A stretch of DNA of 64,000 nucleotides from Nodularia sp. NIES-3585 (GTDB taxonomy: Bacteria; Cyanobacteriota; Cyanobacteriia; Cyanobacteriales; Nostocaceae): contig NZ_BDUB01000001.1 in assembly GCF_002218065.1 (NCBI RefSeq), positions 4,435,118-4,499,117 of the forward strand, written 5' to 3'. Each line of letters opens with the position of its first letter. Position 1 is the stretch's first letter. Of this stretch, positions 43,955 through 54,044 are shown one piece after another. Made by a program: the position numbers and the translations under genes. A model generated the notes under the pieces. It ran no database searches. It was given only the letters and a program-made list of their open reading frames with translations, and was not told the DNA's origin.

Positions 43955-46159
43955 TCAAGCAAACTCATAACGATTTTTACCAAGGTGTTTGGCACGGTAC
44001 ATAGCCGCATCTGCTTGTCTAATCAATGTTTTAGAATCTTGGCTATTCATTGGGTAGATGCTAATACCAATACTGGCAGAAATCCTAGTGGTACGTCCCT
44101 CCAAAACAATTGGATGGATGATACTGTTTAAAATGTTCTCAGCGATTTTAGCTGCTACTTCTACGTTAGGGATTGAGCGTAAAATTATTGTAAATTCATC
44201 TCCACCTAATCGGGAGACAGTATCACTACAGCGTAAATTATTGCTGAGTCGTTGAGCGATGGATACTAGTAGGCGATCGCCTATATCATGCCCTAAAGTA
44301 TCATTAATTTGCTTAAAGCCATCTAAATCAATAAACAGCAGACCCAGCAACAAGTTATTATTTTGCGCCCAAATTAGCGATTCTTGCAGTTTTTCCGTGA
44401 AAAATTTCCGATTAGTTAAGCCTGTGAGCGGGTCATGGTCAGCCAGATAACGCAAGTGGTCTTCTTTGAGTTTTAATTCATTATTAGAGCGAGATAACTC
44501 AGCAGCAGTACGCTTCAGTTCTTCTTCCATTAACTTACGCTGGGTCATATCTCGGATAACCCCCACCAAAAAGAAATTACCAGCCGCATCTTTGTGGAGC
44601 GATCGCTTAGTAGCGATCAGATGGGTAATACCATTAGCATCAGTAAATTCTTCTTCGTTTTCCTGCGATCGCTGAGTTTGAAAAACTAGATGTTCTTGTT
44701 GTCGAAACACATTCACTTCATGTTCAGGAAAAAAGTTATAATCTGACTTTTCAATTAAGACAGTATTGGGATAACCGATTAATTGACAATAAGCTTCGTT
44801 CAAAACAATCCACTGATATTGTTCATTTTTTACAAAAACTGGGTCAGCAATCGTATTGATCACTTGTTGCAAAAACTCTTTAGAACGTTTCAACTCGTCT
44901 TGCATATAAGCAATATGAGAAGTAATCCAAATAGCTGAACGGCTAAAGGCCAATAAGGGCGGAACGATTGGTATCCACCAACCGTGCAGAAAAGCCCAGT
45001 AAGTCAATAGAAGCAGCACCAAGCAAGATAGTAAAGAACTGAGAATGCTTTGAATTGGGTATCGTATTCGCCATGTGATTACAGCACCCACATAAGACCA
45101 AGTAAAAATCCATACGCATTCCCATGTCTGAGACCAGACTTTCAGTAAAGGTCGTCCTTCTATAGCTGCTGAGATTAACTCACTGATAAAATAAGCTTGC
45201 AATTTGATGCCAGGAATAGGCTCTGCTGTCCCTATCAAACGACTAGAATGAGGAATAAAGACAAAATCTTGGATACTGGGAGCAGTAGAACCAATCAGTA
45301 CGATGCGATCGCTAATCCAGCTTTTTGGCACTTTATTTTCCAAAACATCATTTATACTGACCTGACGATAACCACAGAATTCTGGAGATGAACTGTGACA
45401 GCCTAGTTTAGGAAAGTTAGATAGAATTTGGTAGCCTTTAGCATCAGCTCGCACGTAAGCACCATCATTCGACTCAAAACGAGTAAATACCGCTTTACCC
45501 AATTGTAAAGATTCAGAATTATTAGCTGCCTTTTGGGGAGTTATACCTTCCGATTGTAAATACAATAAAGCCAGTTTCAGAGCAAAACTTTCGTATAGCT
45601 GTTGGTCAATGTGCCAATACAGTAAGCTGCGACGTACTTTGCCATCAGAGTCAAATAATATGTTACTAAAACCCACTTGCTGCTCATTCAGATATTGTGC
45701 AGGTAAAACACTACCATTTTGACTATTTGTTAATAGTTGATTTCCAATTAAGTTAGGCATTGACTGATAAGCTGCGGCGAGTTTTTCATAACCATATTTA
45801 ACTGGAAAATCCCGGTAAATATCTAAACCAATAGCCCTGGGTTTATCGGCTTGTATTTTTTCTAATAAATCAGCCATGTCACCATCTGGAATTGGCCAAG
45901 AACCTATTTGCTTTAAAGAATCCTCATCAATGGCTACAATAGTGATTCGAGGATCAAATGGTTCATGTGGACGTAAGTGAAATAATTGATCCAACGCTGC
46001 TAACTCTAAGGATTGTAATAATCCCACATAACGCAAAATCAAGACACAAACCGCAACAACAAAAGCTATTATCAACGTTTTATGTCCTAGGTCAAGGGTT
46101 TGTTTGAGTTTCAAAATTAACTTGACAAGACATTTGTGTAGATGCTTAATCATGTCCAT
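43955..46159 (-). CDS. CHASE2-PAS-GGDEF diguanylate cyclase
   Basis: A 734-residue membrane enzyme. An N-terminal helix (IIAFVVAVCVLILRYVGLL) is followed by an extracytoplasmic CHASE2 sensor domain (about 60-320; DQLFHLRPHEPFDPRITIVAIDEDSLKQIG). Three membrane helices (about 345-420) and a PAS/PAC domain follow, then GGDEF at the C-terminus. The active-site loop RLGGDEF is intact, and the RCSD motif five residues before GGDEF matches the inhibitory I-site RxxD. It makes c-di-GMP in response to an external signal and is subject to product inhibition. Confidence 0.92.
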   Translation of the reverse strand: MDMIKHLHKCLVKLILKLKQTLDLGHKTLIIAFVVAVCVLILRYVGLLQSLELAALDQLFHLRPHEPFDPRITIVAIDEDSLKQIGSWPIPDGDMADLLEKIQADKPRAIGLDIYRDFPVKYGYEKLAAAYQSMPNLIGNQLLTNSQNGSVLPAQYLNEQQVGFSNILFDSDGKVRRSLLYWHIDQQLYESFALKLALLYLQSEGITPQKAANNSESLQLGKAVFTRFESNDGAYVRADAKGYQILSNFPKLGCHSSSPEFCGYRQVSINDVLENKVPKSWISDRIVLIGSTAPSIQDFVFIPHSSRLIGTAEPIPGIKLQAYFISELISAAIEGRPLLKVWSQTWECVWIFTWSYVGAVITWRIRYPIQSILSSLLSCLVLLLLTYWAFLHGWWIPIVPPLLAFSRSAIWITSHIAYMQDELKRSKEFLQQVINTIADPVFVKNEQYQWIVLNEAYCQLIGYPNTVLIEKSDYNFFPEHEVNVFRQQEHLVFQTQRSQENEEEFTDANGITHLIATKRSLHKDAAGNFFLVGVIRDMTQRKLMEEELKRTAAELSRSNNELKLKEDHLRYLADHDPLTGLTNRKFFTEKLQESLIWAQNNNLLLGLLFIDLDGFKQINDTLGHDIGDRLLVSIAQRLSNNLRCSDTVSRLGGDEFTIILRSIPNVEVAAKIAENILNSIIHPIVLEGRTTRISASIGISIYPMNSQDSKTLIRQADAAMYRAKHLGKNRYEFA

Positions 46160-46958
46160 TACCTAGCAAAGAAAATATTTTTTATAGCTATCAACTAGCT
46201 AGCAAATATAGTCCGTGTGTGAAGTTTATTCAGTTTCTCAGCCTTTTTTCCCTTGAGTTATGTTCCTTCAAACACTTTGGATGAACTATTATGGATCAAC
46301 ATTGATTAAGTAGTCATTAGCGCTGTGTTATTACACTAAAAAAATAAAATATTCATAGGTTGGGTTGAGACTTTGCGTAGGCGTAGCCTTCTCGTAGAGT
46401 CACCCAACGGGCGTTCCTGAAACCAAGTATGAATTTAGATGTAGGGAGGTTCCATGGAACCTCCCTACAGGGGTTTTACCATCCTCAAAAATCGTGTTCA
46501 TACTTCAAATCAGCAACGTCCGTTAGCTTACCCTGGAAGAACCAAGCTACCTTCCTCAACCCAACCTCTGCCTAAATTCATCAAAGTCCTGAAAAATAAG
46601 GGTCGATGATTTTTATACGACCAGAGTTATAAAAAAGCGTTAGTTTCTTGGGGTATATACCTCCCGCCTCTTGTGGGTATAGTTAATTAAAAGTTAAGTA
46701 CTCCGATGAGGGTGGGAATTTGTGAGTTTTGAACTTTTGGGAATAAGAGTTCAATTTATGCCATCCTTTATTAGAGTTTTTTTGCCTATGAGAACAACTT
46801 CAGTAAAAATATAGCTGTTATTATGGAGATTAAAATGTTTCTTGTATCAATAGCTACTTTATACAAAACGTAATGCTGCCATAAAAATTTTATGACTTAC
46901 AAAACTGCCTACTTTTAATAACTTCAAGTTTACAAATCTTCTTTTCGGATTTATAGCC
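46160..46958. repeat. Gene-free stretch with nested repeats
   Basis: The unit 46357-46567 has ends GGTTGGGTT and AACCCAACC-like. Nested inside is a palindrome GTAGGGAGGTTCCATGGAACCTCCCTAC (46441-46468, quoted in part as its arms), as at 5781-5808, plus fragments of other dispersed repeats. The rest (46570-46950) is AT-rich with no gene or RNA that I recognise. Confidence 0.5.
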
Positions 46959-47007
46959 AAAAAAAAGTCAACTGGGAAAGAATGTAGCTGCATTCAACCA
47001 GTTGACT
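46959..47007 (-). terminator. Terminator of VKOR-thioredoxin gene
   Basis: On the minus strand AGTCAACTGG and CCAGTTGACT form a perfect 10-bp stem with a 22-base loop followed by a run of eight T. It lies 47 bp after the stop codon at 47054 and is a typical rho-independent terminator. Confidence 0.85.
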
Positions 47008-47053
47008 ATATTTAATCCGAGTTTTAATTTAAAGAAAGACTTATTGGCAGTAA

Positions 47054-48052
47054 CTATCTGAAATACTTAAAGTTTTTGGCACCTGTATAACCAGAAATTT
47101 TTGCCAGTTGGTCGAGGTTTTGCACTCCGCTATAGGGTGTACCATTAATAATCCAAGTGGGGAAACCTGTGATGTTAGCGGCCTTACACACTTCTGGTTG
47201 ACCTTTAGGACTTTCAGCAGCACACTCCACCATAATCTGATTCTCTTCCAGAATCTGGTAAGCTTCTTTACCAAAGAGTTGTTTTTGTTCGTGGCAGTGA
47301 GGACACCAATAGGCAACATATTCCTTAGCATCTGTGGTCGCCAAATGGCGTGCTAGTGCAATTTCTGCCTCACCAGAGGTAGTGGTGATTTCCCAACCAA
47401 AAGCCGGATTGGGTTGTTCTGTGGGAGTAAAGTTAATTTTTCGAGATTCTCCAGAAGTTGAGTCTGATGTTACACCTGATGGATTTACCCCAGCATAGAC
47501 ACCTAAAGTCCCAATCAACGTTACCATTCCCACAATAATAGCCGTAAAGAAGATTTGCCCTATATCCTCCCAAGAACGACCGATAATCGTCAAGACTAAA
47601 AGACTTACAGAGAACAAAGCCGAAGCAATACAGTAATAACAGACGGCTTGGATTTGAAATGCCAACAAGTACATTAAATAGCCACTGAAGACCGACATAG
47701 CGATCGCTCCTACCAACAGCAGCCACCAAGTCGAGTTTTCCAATTGTTTCAGGCTATTTTTGTCACCTGGCTTCCATGCTAAGGGAGTCACAGCCAAAAT
47801 CACCATACTGACATAAGCCAAAAACCCAAATAAAGCTAATGGCTGACCGCCAAAAATTGGTATGGTTGCCCAAGGACTGGAAAGTACATCATTACAGCCT
47901 TTAGCACCAGCTTCGGCCACACAGGCGGCAGCGCCTCCTGTGAGTTTCTCTATGGCGATATAACCTGTTGTCAAGGCACCAAGCCCAGCGATCGCCCCAA
48001 TCAATGGACGCGACCATTTGTGAATCCAAGGAGTAGAACGGCGGCGAATCAT
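47054..48052 (-). CDS. VKOR-thioredoxin fusion (disulfide-bond formation)
   Basis: This 332-residue fusion has an N-terminal integral-membrane vitamin K epoxide reductase domain and a C-terminal thioredoxin-like domain. The VKOR domain has loop cysteines in CVAEAGAKGC and the quinone-proximal CYYC in QAVCYYCIAS. The thioredoxin part has active site WCPHCHEQ and cis-Pro GFPTW. Such cyanobacterial proteins oxidise lumenal or periplasmic thiols, passing electrons to quinone. All catalytic Cys are present. Its leader contains TGACCAA/TGACTAA heptads. A strong terminator follows the gene. Confidence 0.93.
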   Translation of the reverse strand: MIRRRSTPWIHKWSRPLIGAIAGLGALTTGYIAIEKLTGGAAACVAEAGAKGCNDVLSSPWATIPIFGGQPLALFGFLAYVSMVILAVTPLAWKPGDKNSLKQLENSTWWLLLVGAIAMSVFSGYLMYLLAFQIQAVCYYCIASALFSVSLLVLTIIGRSWEDIGQIFFTAIIVGMVTLIGTLGVYAGVNPSGVTSDSTSGESRKINFTPTEQPNPAFGWEITTTSGEAEIALARHLATTDAKEYVAYWCPHCHEQKQLFGKEAYQILEENQIMVECAAESPKGQPEVCKAANITGFPTWIINGTPYSGVQNLDQLAKISGYTGAKNFKYFR

Positions 48053-48060
48053 AAACTGCT

Positions 48061-48102
48061 ATTGGTCATTGGTCATTAGTCATTGGTCATTAGTCATTGG
48101 GA
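48061..48102. repeat. Heptad repeats TGACCAA/TGACTAA
   Basis: About six tandem heptads (minus-strand reading TGACCAA or TGACTAA) lie in the leader of the VKOR gene. They are related to the pure ATTAGTC array at 52804-52859. Confidence 0.7.
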
Positions 48103-48138
48103 AAATGATCATTTCCCCAGTCAACTGTCAACCTTTCC

Positions 48139-48999
48139 TTAATAATGTAGTTTCATTGGCCCAGAAATAGACTGAATCTCACCTGGAGAATTCCAAACAC
48201 TACGGGCGGCTTCTACAAATTGACTGACGCGAATCGGGTCAATTGGTTGCTCAATTCGACCGTGGCGCTTGAGAGAACTGGAAACAATTACACCATTTGC
48301 GGCCTGCATCAGTGTAGCAATATTTTCCCAGTTGGCTCCACTCCCAATGAAAACTGGAGTTCCATTTGCCGCACCACAAGCTAGTTCCAAGTCTTCTTGG
48401 TTGGGAGGGCTGCCAGTAGCCCAGCCAGATAAAATTACGGCATCTGCCAAACCTCTTTCAATGGTGTCTTTCACGGCAACTGTGAGATTTGGGGAACCCA
48501 AGGGACGGGCGTGCTTCACCAACACATCAGCCAAAATTTTGACATCACAGCCCAATTCTCGCCGATAACGAAGTAATTGATGAGCCTCTCCTTCAATTAA
48601 TCCTTGGTCAGTTGCCATCACTCCTGTCAATACATTGACCCGAATGAATTCGGCTCGGACACAGCTAGCGATCGCCATTGCACTTTTGCCATCGTTCCGC
48701 AAAACATTTAAGCCTATGGGCAGTGTCACCAAATTTTGGATTCGTTGGACGACCACAGTCATGGCACTCACCACTGATGGATCAACTTGGTTTTTGGCAA
48801 ACGGCGCATCAAAAAAGTTTTCCACAATAATGCCGTCCACCCCGCCACTCGCTAGGGCGGCTGCTTCTTGTTCGGCACGGTGAATTACCGCTTTGAGATT
48901 ACCTCCCCAACGGGGCGAGGTGGGCAGTGGGAGTAGATGAACCACGCCAATAATCGGTGTTCGAGTTTTAAATAGCTGATATAAATCCACGTCTTTCAT
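48139..48999 (-). CDS. btpA: BtpA family protein (photosystem I biogenesis)
   Basis: This 286-residue TIM-barrel-like protein is the BtpA family. In Synechocystis, BtpA stabilises photosystem I reaction-centre proteins at the thylakoid surface. Conserved parts are IIGVVHLLPLPTSPRWGG, GVDGIIVENFFDAPF, FIRVNVLTGVMATDQGLIEG and GANWENIATLMQAANGVIVSSSLK. The length is normal. It precedes the VKOR gene on the same strand with an 86-bp repeat-containing gap. Confidence 0.92.
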   Translation of the reverse strand: MKDVDLYQLFKTRTPIIGVVHLLPLPTSPRWGGNLKAVIHRAEQEAAALASGGVDGIIVENFFDAPFAKNQVDPSVVSAMTVVVQRIQNLVTLPIGLNVLRNDGKSAMAIASCVRAEFIRVNVLTGVMATDQGLIEGEAHQLLRYRRELGCDVKILADVLVKHARPLGSPNLTVAVKDTIERGLADAVILSGWATGSPPNQEDLELACGAANGTPVFIGSGANWENIATLMQAANGVIVSSSLKRHGRIEQPIDPIRVSQFVEAARSVWNSPGEIQSISGPMKLHY

Positions 49000-49742
49000 C
49001 CGCTTTGCGGGGTCTAGTGTCCATCAGTCGAGAGTCTAGAATGTGTTTGACTATTGACTATTGAACGCCAGTCACCTCAAGTCAACCGAACCTGCTGATG
49101 GCGCTGGCTCGTCTTGACTTTTAACTAACTAGTCAAATCTGTTTTAAGTTTGGTTGTCTTACTACCTCTTCCCTAGGATGGAAATTATCGTAAAACCTCC
49201 CCTAAGATATGTTAAGATAAAACTAGGCTAGAAGAAGAGTTTGCCACTCACAAGACACGGGGCAGCCTCCCCCGGTTTAGGTACATCGCCCGCGCATAGT
49301 CGTTGGCAAAGCCTGAACATGAGGGTAGCATTACGGCTTTATTAGGCGTGGTCTCGTACTCCTGGGTCGCAATAAACGACTCAGAGAGCGTGGTTTCCCT
49401 GAGGGTAAGCGACTTCTCACAACAAGCCCTTTGGGCGGCTTCCCGACGGGTAAATTAACAACAAACACGCTGCGGTAATGAAAAATACCAACAGAAAAAT
49501 TGTTAAAAAAAATAAAGGTGTCAATGGTACTCAAAGACACTCACTTTACCCAGGGAAATAGACTAAATAGTACAAATATTATAACATGGCAGGAAACTAT
49601 CCATGTCATATACCGACAGGTAGTATCGGGGAGTTGAAACCTGTTATTCTAGCCCTTGATTGTGTAAAGGTGTGTATCACAAACAGCGAAATCATCGCGG
49701 CTTGCGGATCTGACTACAAAAAACAGAAAATGTTTTCAAAAT
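49000..49742. other. Long GC-rich leader/intergenic before rimO
   Basis: About 740 bp without a gene. The part 49240-49460 is notably GC-richer than its surroundings. It contains short dyads, for example CTCAG...CTGAG around 49379-49410, GGGG/CCCC around 49259-49275 and AAGCCCTTTGGGCGGCTT about 49423. A structured RNA or 5' leader of the rimO-crhR message is possible. I searched by eye for tmRNA, RNase P, 6S and riboswitch motifs and found none. Confidence 0.35.
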
Positions 49743-51071
49743 ATGGGTGAAAAGCCAACGATTGCAATTTCGCATCTGGGCTGCGAAAAAAATCGAATTG
49801 ATACAGAACATATGCTGGGACTGCTTGCAGAAGCAGGATATGGTATAGATACAAATGAAGAGTTAGCCGATTACGTTATAGTTAATACTTGTAGTTTTAT
49901 AGAAGCAGCAAGACAGGAATCTGTCAGAACTTTAGTAGAACTGGCAGAAGCCAACAAGAAAGTCGTGATCACTGGCTGTATGGCGCAGCACTTCCAAGAA
50001 CAATTATTAGAAGAGTTGCCAGAAGCGGTGGCACTAGTAGGCACTGGTGATTATCACAAAATTGTTAATGTAATTGAGCGTGTAGAAAAAGGTGAGCAAG
50101 TCAAAGAGGTTAGTCTAGAACCAACCTATATTGCTGACGAGACTACACCGCGTTATCGCACTACAACCGAAGGCGTTGCCTATCTGCGGGTAGCCGAAGG
50201 ATGTGATTATCGCTGTGCATTTTGTATCATTCCCTATCTCAGAGGGAACCAGCGATCGCGTACTATTGAATCTATAGTTGCTGAAGCGGAGCAGTTAGCT
50301 AGTCAAGGGGTGCAGGAAATTATATTAATTTCCCAAATCACCACCAATTACGGGTTAGATATCTATGGAAAGCCAAAGTTAGCCGAATTACTTCGCGCTT
50401 TGGGTAAAGTAGATGTACCGTGGATCAGAATGCATTATGCATATCCCACCGGGCTAACCCCAGATGTCATAGAGGCAATCCAAGAAACCCACAATGTCTT
50501 ACCATATCTAGATTTGCCCCTTCAACATTCTCATCCAGATATTCTTCGCTCAATGAATCGTCCCTGGCAAGGACGGGTAAATGATGGGATTATTGAACGC
50601 ATCAAAGCAGCCCTACCAAATGCGGTACTCAGGACAACATTTATAGTTGGTTTCCCCGGAGAAACCGCAGAGCATTTTGAGCATCTACTAGAATTCGTTC
50701 AGAAACACGAATTTGACCATGTTGGTGTATTCACCTTTTCACCGGAAGAAGGAACGCCCGCTTATAAGCTAGCCAATCAGTTACCCCAATCCGTGATGGA
50801 TGAGCGCTGGCATAGCTTAATGGCGCTTCAAGAGCCGATTGCGGGTAAAAAAAATCAACAGGAAATCGGCAAAATAGTTGAAGTCCTGATTGAGCAAGAA
50901 CACCCTGAAACTGGAAAGCTCATAGGTCGCTCAGGTAGGTTTTCCCCAGAAGTCGATGGTCAGATATATATCGATGGGGAAGCAAAATTAGGAACCATCG
51001 TACCAGTAGCGATCCATAGCGCTGATACATACGACCTCTACGGTCAAGTTGTTAATAGTTACCAAAAGTAG
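49743..51071 (+). CDS. rimO: Ribosomal protein S12 methylthiotransferase RimO
   Basis: This 442-residue radical-SAM enzyme adds a methylthio group to Asp of ribosomal protein S12. The N-terminal UPF0004 domain has its three cluster Cys ([21 protein letters not shown]). The radical-SAM core has [20 protein letters not shown], and a TRAM domain ends the protein. The sequence [16 protein letters not shown] favours RimO over MiaB. It is followed by the crhR gene, as in other cyanobacteria, where rimO-crhR form a dicistron. Confidence 0.93.
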   Translation: MGEKPTIAISHLGCEKNRIDTEHMLGLLAEAGYGIDTNEELADYVIVNTCSFIEAARQESVRTLVELAEANKKVVITGCMAQHFQEQLLEELPEAVALVGTGDYHKIVNVIERVEKGEQVKEVSLEPTYIADETTPRYRTTTEGVAYLRVAEGCDYRCAFCIIPYLRGNQRSRTIESIVAEAEQLASQGVQEIILISQITTNYGLDIYGKPKLAELLRALGKVDVPWIRMHYAYPTGLTPDVIEAIQETHNVLPYLDLPLQHSHPDILRSMNRPWQGRVNDGIIERIKAALPNAVLRTTFIVGFPGETAEHFEHLLEFVQKHEFDHVGVFTFSPEEGTPAYKLANQLPQSVMDERWHSLMALQEPIAGKKNQQEIGKIVEVLIEQEHPETGKLIGRSGRFSPEVDGQIYIDGEAKLGTIVPVAIHSADTYDLYGQVVNSYQK

Positions 51072-51302
51072 AGGCCGCAGGGTGAGTCCAGCACTGCAAG
51101 AACGCAGCGTCTCGGACACAAGAGAAGTCACGTCAAGCCTTTTGGGCATCGCTGACACTCGTTCCTCATTAACGCTAACGCTTAACGCGTAGCACCCTCT
51201 TCAAAATGAGGGTTTCACACACTTGCTTTAAATTTGGCAGTTGAATGCAAACACCGTCAGATTTAAAAATTCCCAACCAAACAACAAAATCTAGGAGAAT
51301 TA
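51072..51302 (+). promoter_or_regulatory. rimO-crhR spacer, possible processing region
   Basis: A 231-bp spacer with GC-rich dispersed-repeat fragments (about 51080-51205) and an A-rich end. AGGAG at 51293-51297 is a strong ribosome-binding site for crhR. In Synechocystis the rimO-crhR message is processed between the genes. By analogy this region is the likely site, but I see no defined cleavage motif. Confidence 0.45.
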
Positions 51303-52799
51303 ATGACTCTTTCTTTCCAAGAATTAGGTATTTCACAAAAGCGTGTTGAACAACTAGAAAACATTGGCTTTACCACACCTACTAATATTCAAACTCAAGC
51401 CATCCCCCAACTGCTAGCAGGTCGGGATGTTGTGGGTCAATCCCAAACCGGAACAGGCAAAACCGCAGCATTTTCCCTGCCAATTTTAGAGCAGATGGAT
51501 GTTAATCACAAAGCTGTACAAGCCCTAGTATTAGCCCCAACCCGTGAGTTAGCAATTCAAGTTCACGATGCCATCAACCAATTTGTGGGCGACGAAGGAT
51601 TGCGGATTCTGGCAATATATGGTGGTCAATCCATTGAACGCCAAATGATGCAACTCAAACGTGGTGTTCACATGGTTGTGGGTACACCAGGACGGATGAT
51701 TGACTTACTAGATCGGGGCTGTTTGAAGCTCGATCAAGTTAAGTGGTTTGTCTTGGATGAAGCTGATGAAATGTTGAGCATGGGCTTTATTGATGATGTG
51801 ATCAAAATCCTATCTCAAGCCCCTAAAGAGCGCCAAACAGCTTTATTCTCGGCGACAATGCCACCATCAATTCGCATGATTGTGAACAAATTCTTGCGAA
51901 ACCCGGCCACAGTCACCGTTGAGCAGCCAAAAGCTTCACCCAACAAAATCAATCAAGTAGCTTATTTGATCCCCCGCCACTGGACAAAAGCCAAAGCATT
52001 GCAGCCGATTTTGGAAATGGAAGATCCAGAAACAGCTTTAATCTTTGTGCGTACCAGACGGACAGCCGCAGAACTGACTAATCTACTACAAGGAGCAGGT
52101 CACAGTGTGGATGAATACCACGGCGACTTGTCCCAACAGGCGCGGGAGCGATTATTGAATCGATTCCGTAATCGTCAAGTGCGCTGGGTAGTAGCAACTG
52201 ATATTGCTGCACGGGGGTTAGATGTCGATCTACTATCCCATGTAATTAACTTCGACTTGCCAGATAGTGCCGAAACCTATGTTCACCGCATTGGTCGTAC
52301 TGGTCGGGCTGGAAAGGAAGGTACTGCAATTTCCTTGGTACAGCCCTTTGAACGCCGCAAACAGCAGGCATTTGAGCGCCATAACCGCCAAAATTGGCAA
52401 TTGCTGACGATTCCCACACGGGCGCAGATTGAAGCCCGACATATCAAAAAATTGCAAGAACAAGTCAAAGAAGCCTTGACTGGTGAACGTTTAGCTTCAT
52501 TCTTGCCTATAGTCAGCGAATTGATCGAAGAATATGATGCTCATGCGATCGCTGCTGCTGCATTACAAATTGCTTATGATCAAACTCGCCCCGCTTGGTT
52601 GCAATCAGGCGTAGATCCTCAAGATGACGAGCCTTCCTCTAAGCCGAAGTTGGCCAAGCGTCGTGGTGGTGAATCTTCTGGCGACAGAAACCGTTCCTGG
52701 AACAAATCAGACAACAATGGAGGTAGTCCGAAGCCCAAGCTACGGACAAATAATCGCCGCGACACTTCTGTGTCATCTTCAAATGCAGGTAGAGACTAA
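51303..52799 (+). CDS. crhR: DEAD-box RNA helicase CrhR
   Basis: This 498-residue cyanobacterial DEAD-box helicase has Q-motif GFTTPTNIQTQAIP, Walker A SQTGTGKT, PTRELAIQ, VLDEADEML, LFSATMPP and the closing YVHRIGRTGRAG. A C-terminal region from about 365 carries a cyanobacterial extension and a basic, low-complexity RGG/K-poor tail (KPKLAKRRGGESSGDRNRSW). CrhR proteins act in cold and redox-controlled RNA rearrangement. The rimO neighbour supports the crhR name. A heptad array follows the stop. Confidence 0.88.
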   Translation: MTLSFQELGISQKRVEQLENIGFTTPTNIQTQAIPQLLAGRDVVGQSQTGTGKTAAFSLPILEQMDVNHKAVQALVLAPTRELAIQVHDAINQFVGDEGLRILAIYGGQSIERQMMQLKRGVHMVVGTPGRMIDLLDRGCLKLDQVKWFVLDEADEMLSMGFIDDVIKILSQAPKERQTALFSATMPPSIRMIVNKFLRNPATVTVEQPKASPNKINQVAYLIPRHWTKAKALQPILEMEDPETALIFVRTRRTAAELTNLLQGAGHSVDEYHGDLSQQARERLLNRFRNRQVRWVVATDIAARGLDVDLLSHVINFDLPDSAETYVHRIGRTGRAGKEGTAISLVQPFERRKQQAFERHNRQNWQLLTIPTRAQIEARHIKKLQEQVKEALTGERLASFLPIVSELIEEYDAHAIAAAALQIAYDQTRPAWLQSGVDPQDDEPSSKPKLAKRRGGESSGDRNRSWNKSDNNGGSPKPKLRTNNRRDTSVSSSNAGRD

Positions 52800-52803
52800 G
52801 CTT

Positions 52804-52859
52804 ATTAGTCATTAGTCATTAGTCATTAGTCATTAGTCATTAGTCATTAGTCATTAGTC
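52804..52859. repeat. Tandem array of eight ATTAGTC heptads
   Basis: Eight perfect contiguous ATTAGTC units (56 bp) begin 5 bases after the crhR stop. This is a short tandemly repeated repetitive (STRR) array typical of Nostoc. It has no spacers, so it is not a CRISPR. Confidence 0.95.
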
Positions 52860-52894
52860 ATACTTAGCTGCTAAAGACTTTTGACTAATAACTG

Positions 52895-53845
52895 TTAATT
52901 CAGCCAAGGACGACTGACTTGTTCTAGTTGCCCAATTTCATCGCTGCTTAATCTCCAGCCCAAAGCGCCTGCATTTTGTTTTACGTGTTGGGCAGTTTTT
53001 ACCCCAGCAATAGGAATCACATTTGGTTGAGCAATTAACCAATTGAGGGCTACTTGGGCAGGAGTGCGATCGTACTTTTCCCCCAAACTATTGAGTAAAG
53101 AAATTACTGGGGCAATTTTTTGTAACCCTTCTTTGCTAAATCGCGGGTCTATCTTCCTCGCACCACCGGGGGTTTCACTACGATCAGGTGTATATTTACC
53201 GGTGAGTAATCCCTGAGCTAAGGGACTATAAGCCAAAATAGTTACACCCAACTCACGAGCCGTTGCTAAAATCCCGTTACTTTCAATCTGACGCGTTAGC
53301 AACGAATAGCGGACTTGGTTCACAGCTAAAGGTACTCCACGCGCAGCCAATATTTGCTGCACCTCTCGCATTTGAATGGCTGAATAATTACTCACGCCGA
53401 CTGAACCGATTCTACCCTGCTTCACTTCATCTGCTAGGGTATTCATCAAAGTTTCTTGACTTAAAAAGAAGGTGTACGGCCAATGCACTTGATACAGTTC
53501 AACTCGCTCTACTTGTAGGCGTTTGAGACTCTCAGTTAAAGCCTCCGAAACAGATTCACCTGTAAACCGCCAAGGTAAAGGGCCAAATTTCGTCGCCATT
53601 TGTACAGGTTGTTGGGCTTTTTGCATAAATTGCCCTAATAATTCTTCTGAGAGTCCAAAACCATAAATTTCGGCAGTATCAAAGAAATTTATCCCAGCCT
53701 CTAATGCGGCTGTAAAAGCGGCTTCTAACTGTTCTGGTCCATAGCCATCGCCATAATTCCAAAAAAGTTTGTCACCCCAAGCCCAAGTTCCAATACAAAG
53801 GGGTGTAACACTGGGGCCATTTTTTCCTAATGTGATATTTTCCAC
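52895..53845 (-). CDS. Aldo/keto reductase
   Basis: This 316-residue NADPH-dependent oxidoreductase starts with GTG (MENITLGKNGPSVTPLCIGTWAWGD). The catalytic tetrad is visible as FFDTAEIYG (Asp, Tyr), ATKFG (Lys) and VHWPYTFF (His). SNYSAIQMREVQQIL and LAYSPLAQGLLTGKY are typical. The substrate is unknown. It is divergent from the PucC-type gene, about 150-200 bp apart. Confidence 0.9.
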   Translation of the reverse strand: MENITLGKNGPSVTPLCIGTWAWGDKLFWNYGDGYGPEQLEAAFTAALEAGINFFDTAEIYGFGLSEELLGQFMQKAQQPVQMATKFGPLPWRFTGESVSEALTESLKRLQVERVELYQVHWPYTFFLSQETLMNTLADEVKQGRIGSVGVSNYSAIQMREVQQILAARGVPLAVNQVRYSLLTRQIESNGILATARELGVTILAYSPLAQGLLTGKYTPDRSETPGGARKIDPRFSKEGLQKIAPVISLLNSLGEKYDRTPAQVALNWLIAQPNVIPIAGVKTAQHVKQNAGALGWRLSSDEIGQLEQVSRPWLN

Positions 53846-54044
53846 GTGACAATATTTATTTTATTTACATTTCTTTACCTTTATAGTTTATCGTTACTAA
53901 CAAAATTGACAAAAAATAAATAAAAAGTGTGAATTTAAATTTGGTTTGATTTCCTGAAATAGCCAACCCTGGCAAATTCTAGGAGTTGGGTTTATCGTGA
54001 GTTCATGGGAGATTAGATATTGTATTCCATATGAAAAAGTAGCT

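Noticed and set aside
49240-49460. Riboswitch, tmRNA, 6S or RNase P RNA in the rimO leader
   Set aside because: No TPP, cobalamin or other riboswitch core, no tmRNA ends and no RNase P motifs could be found by eye.
52804-52859. Regular repeats as a possible CRISPR array
   Set aside because: Units are 7 bp, contiguous and without spacers. No cas genes are seen in the window.
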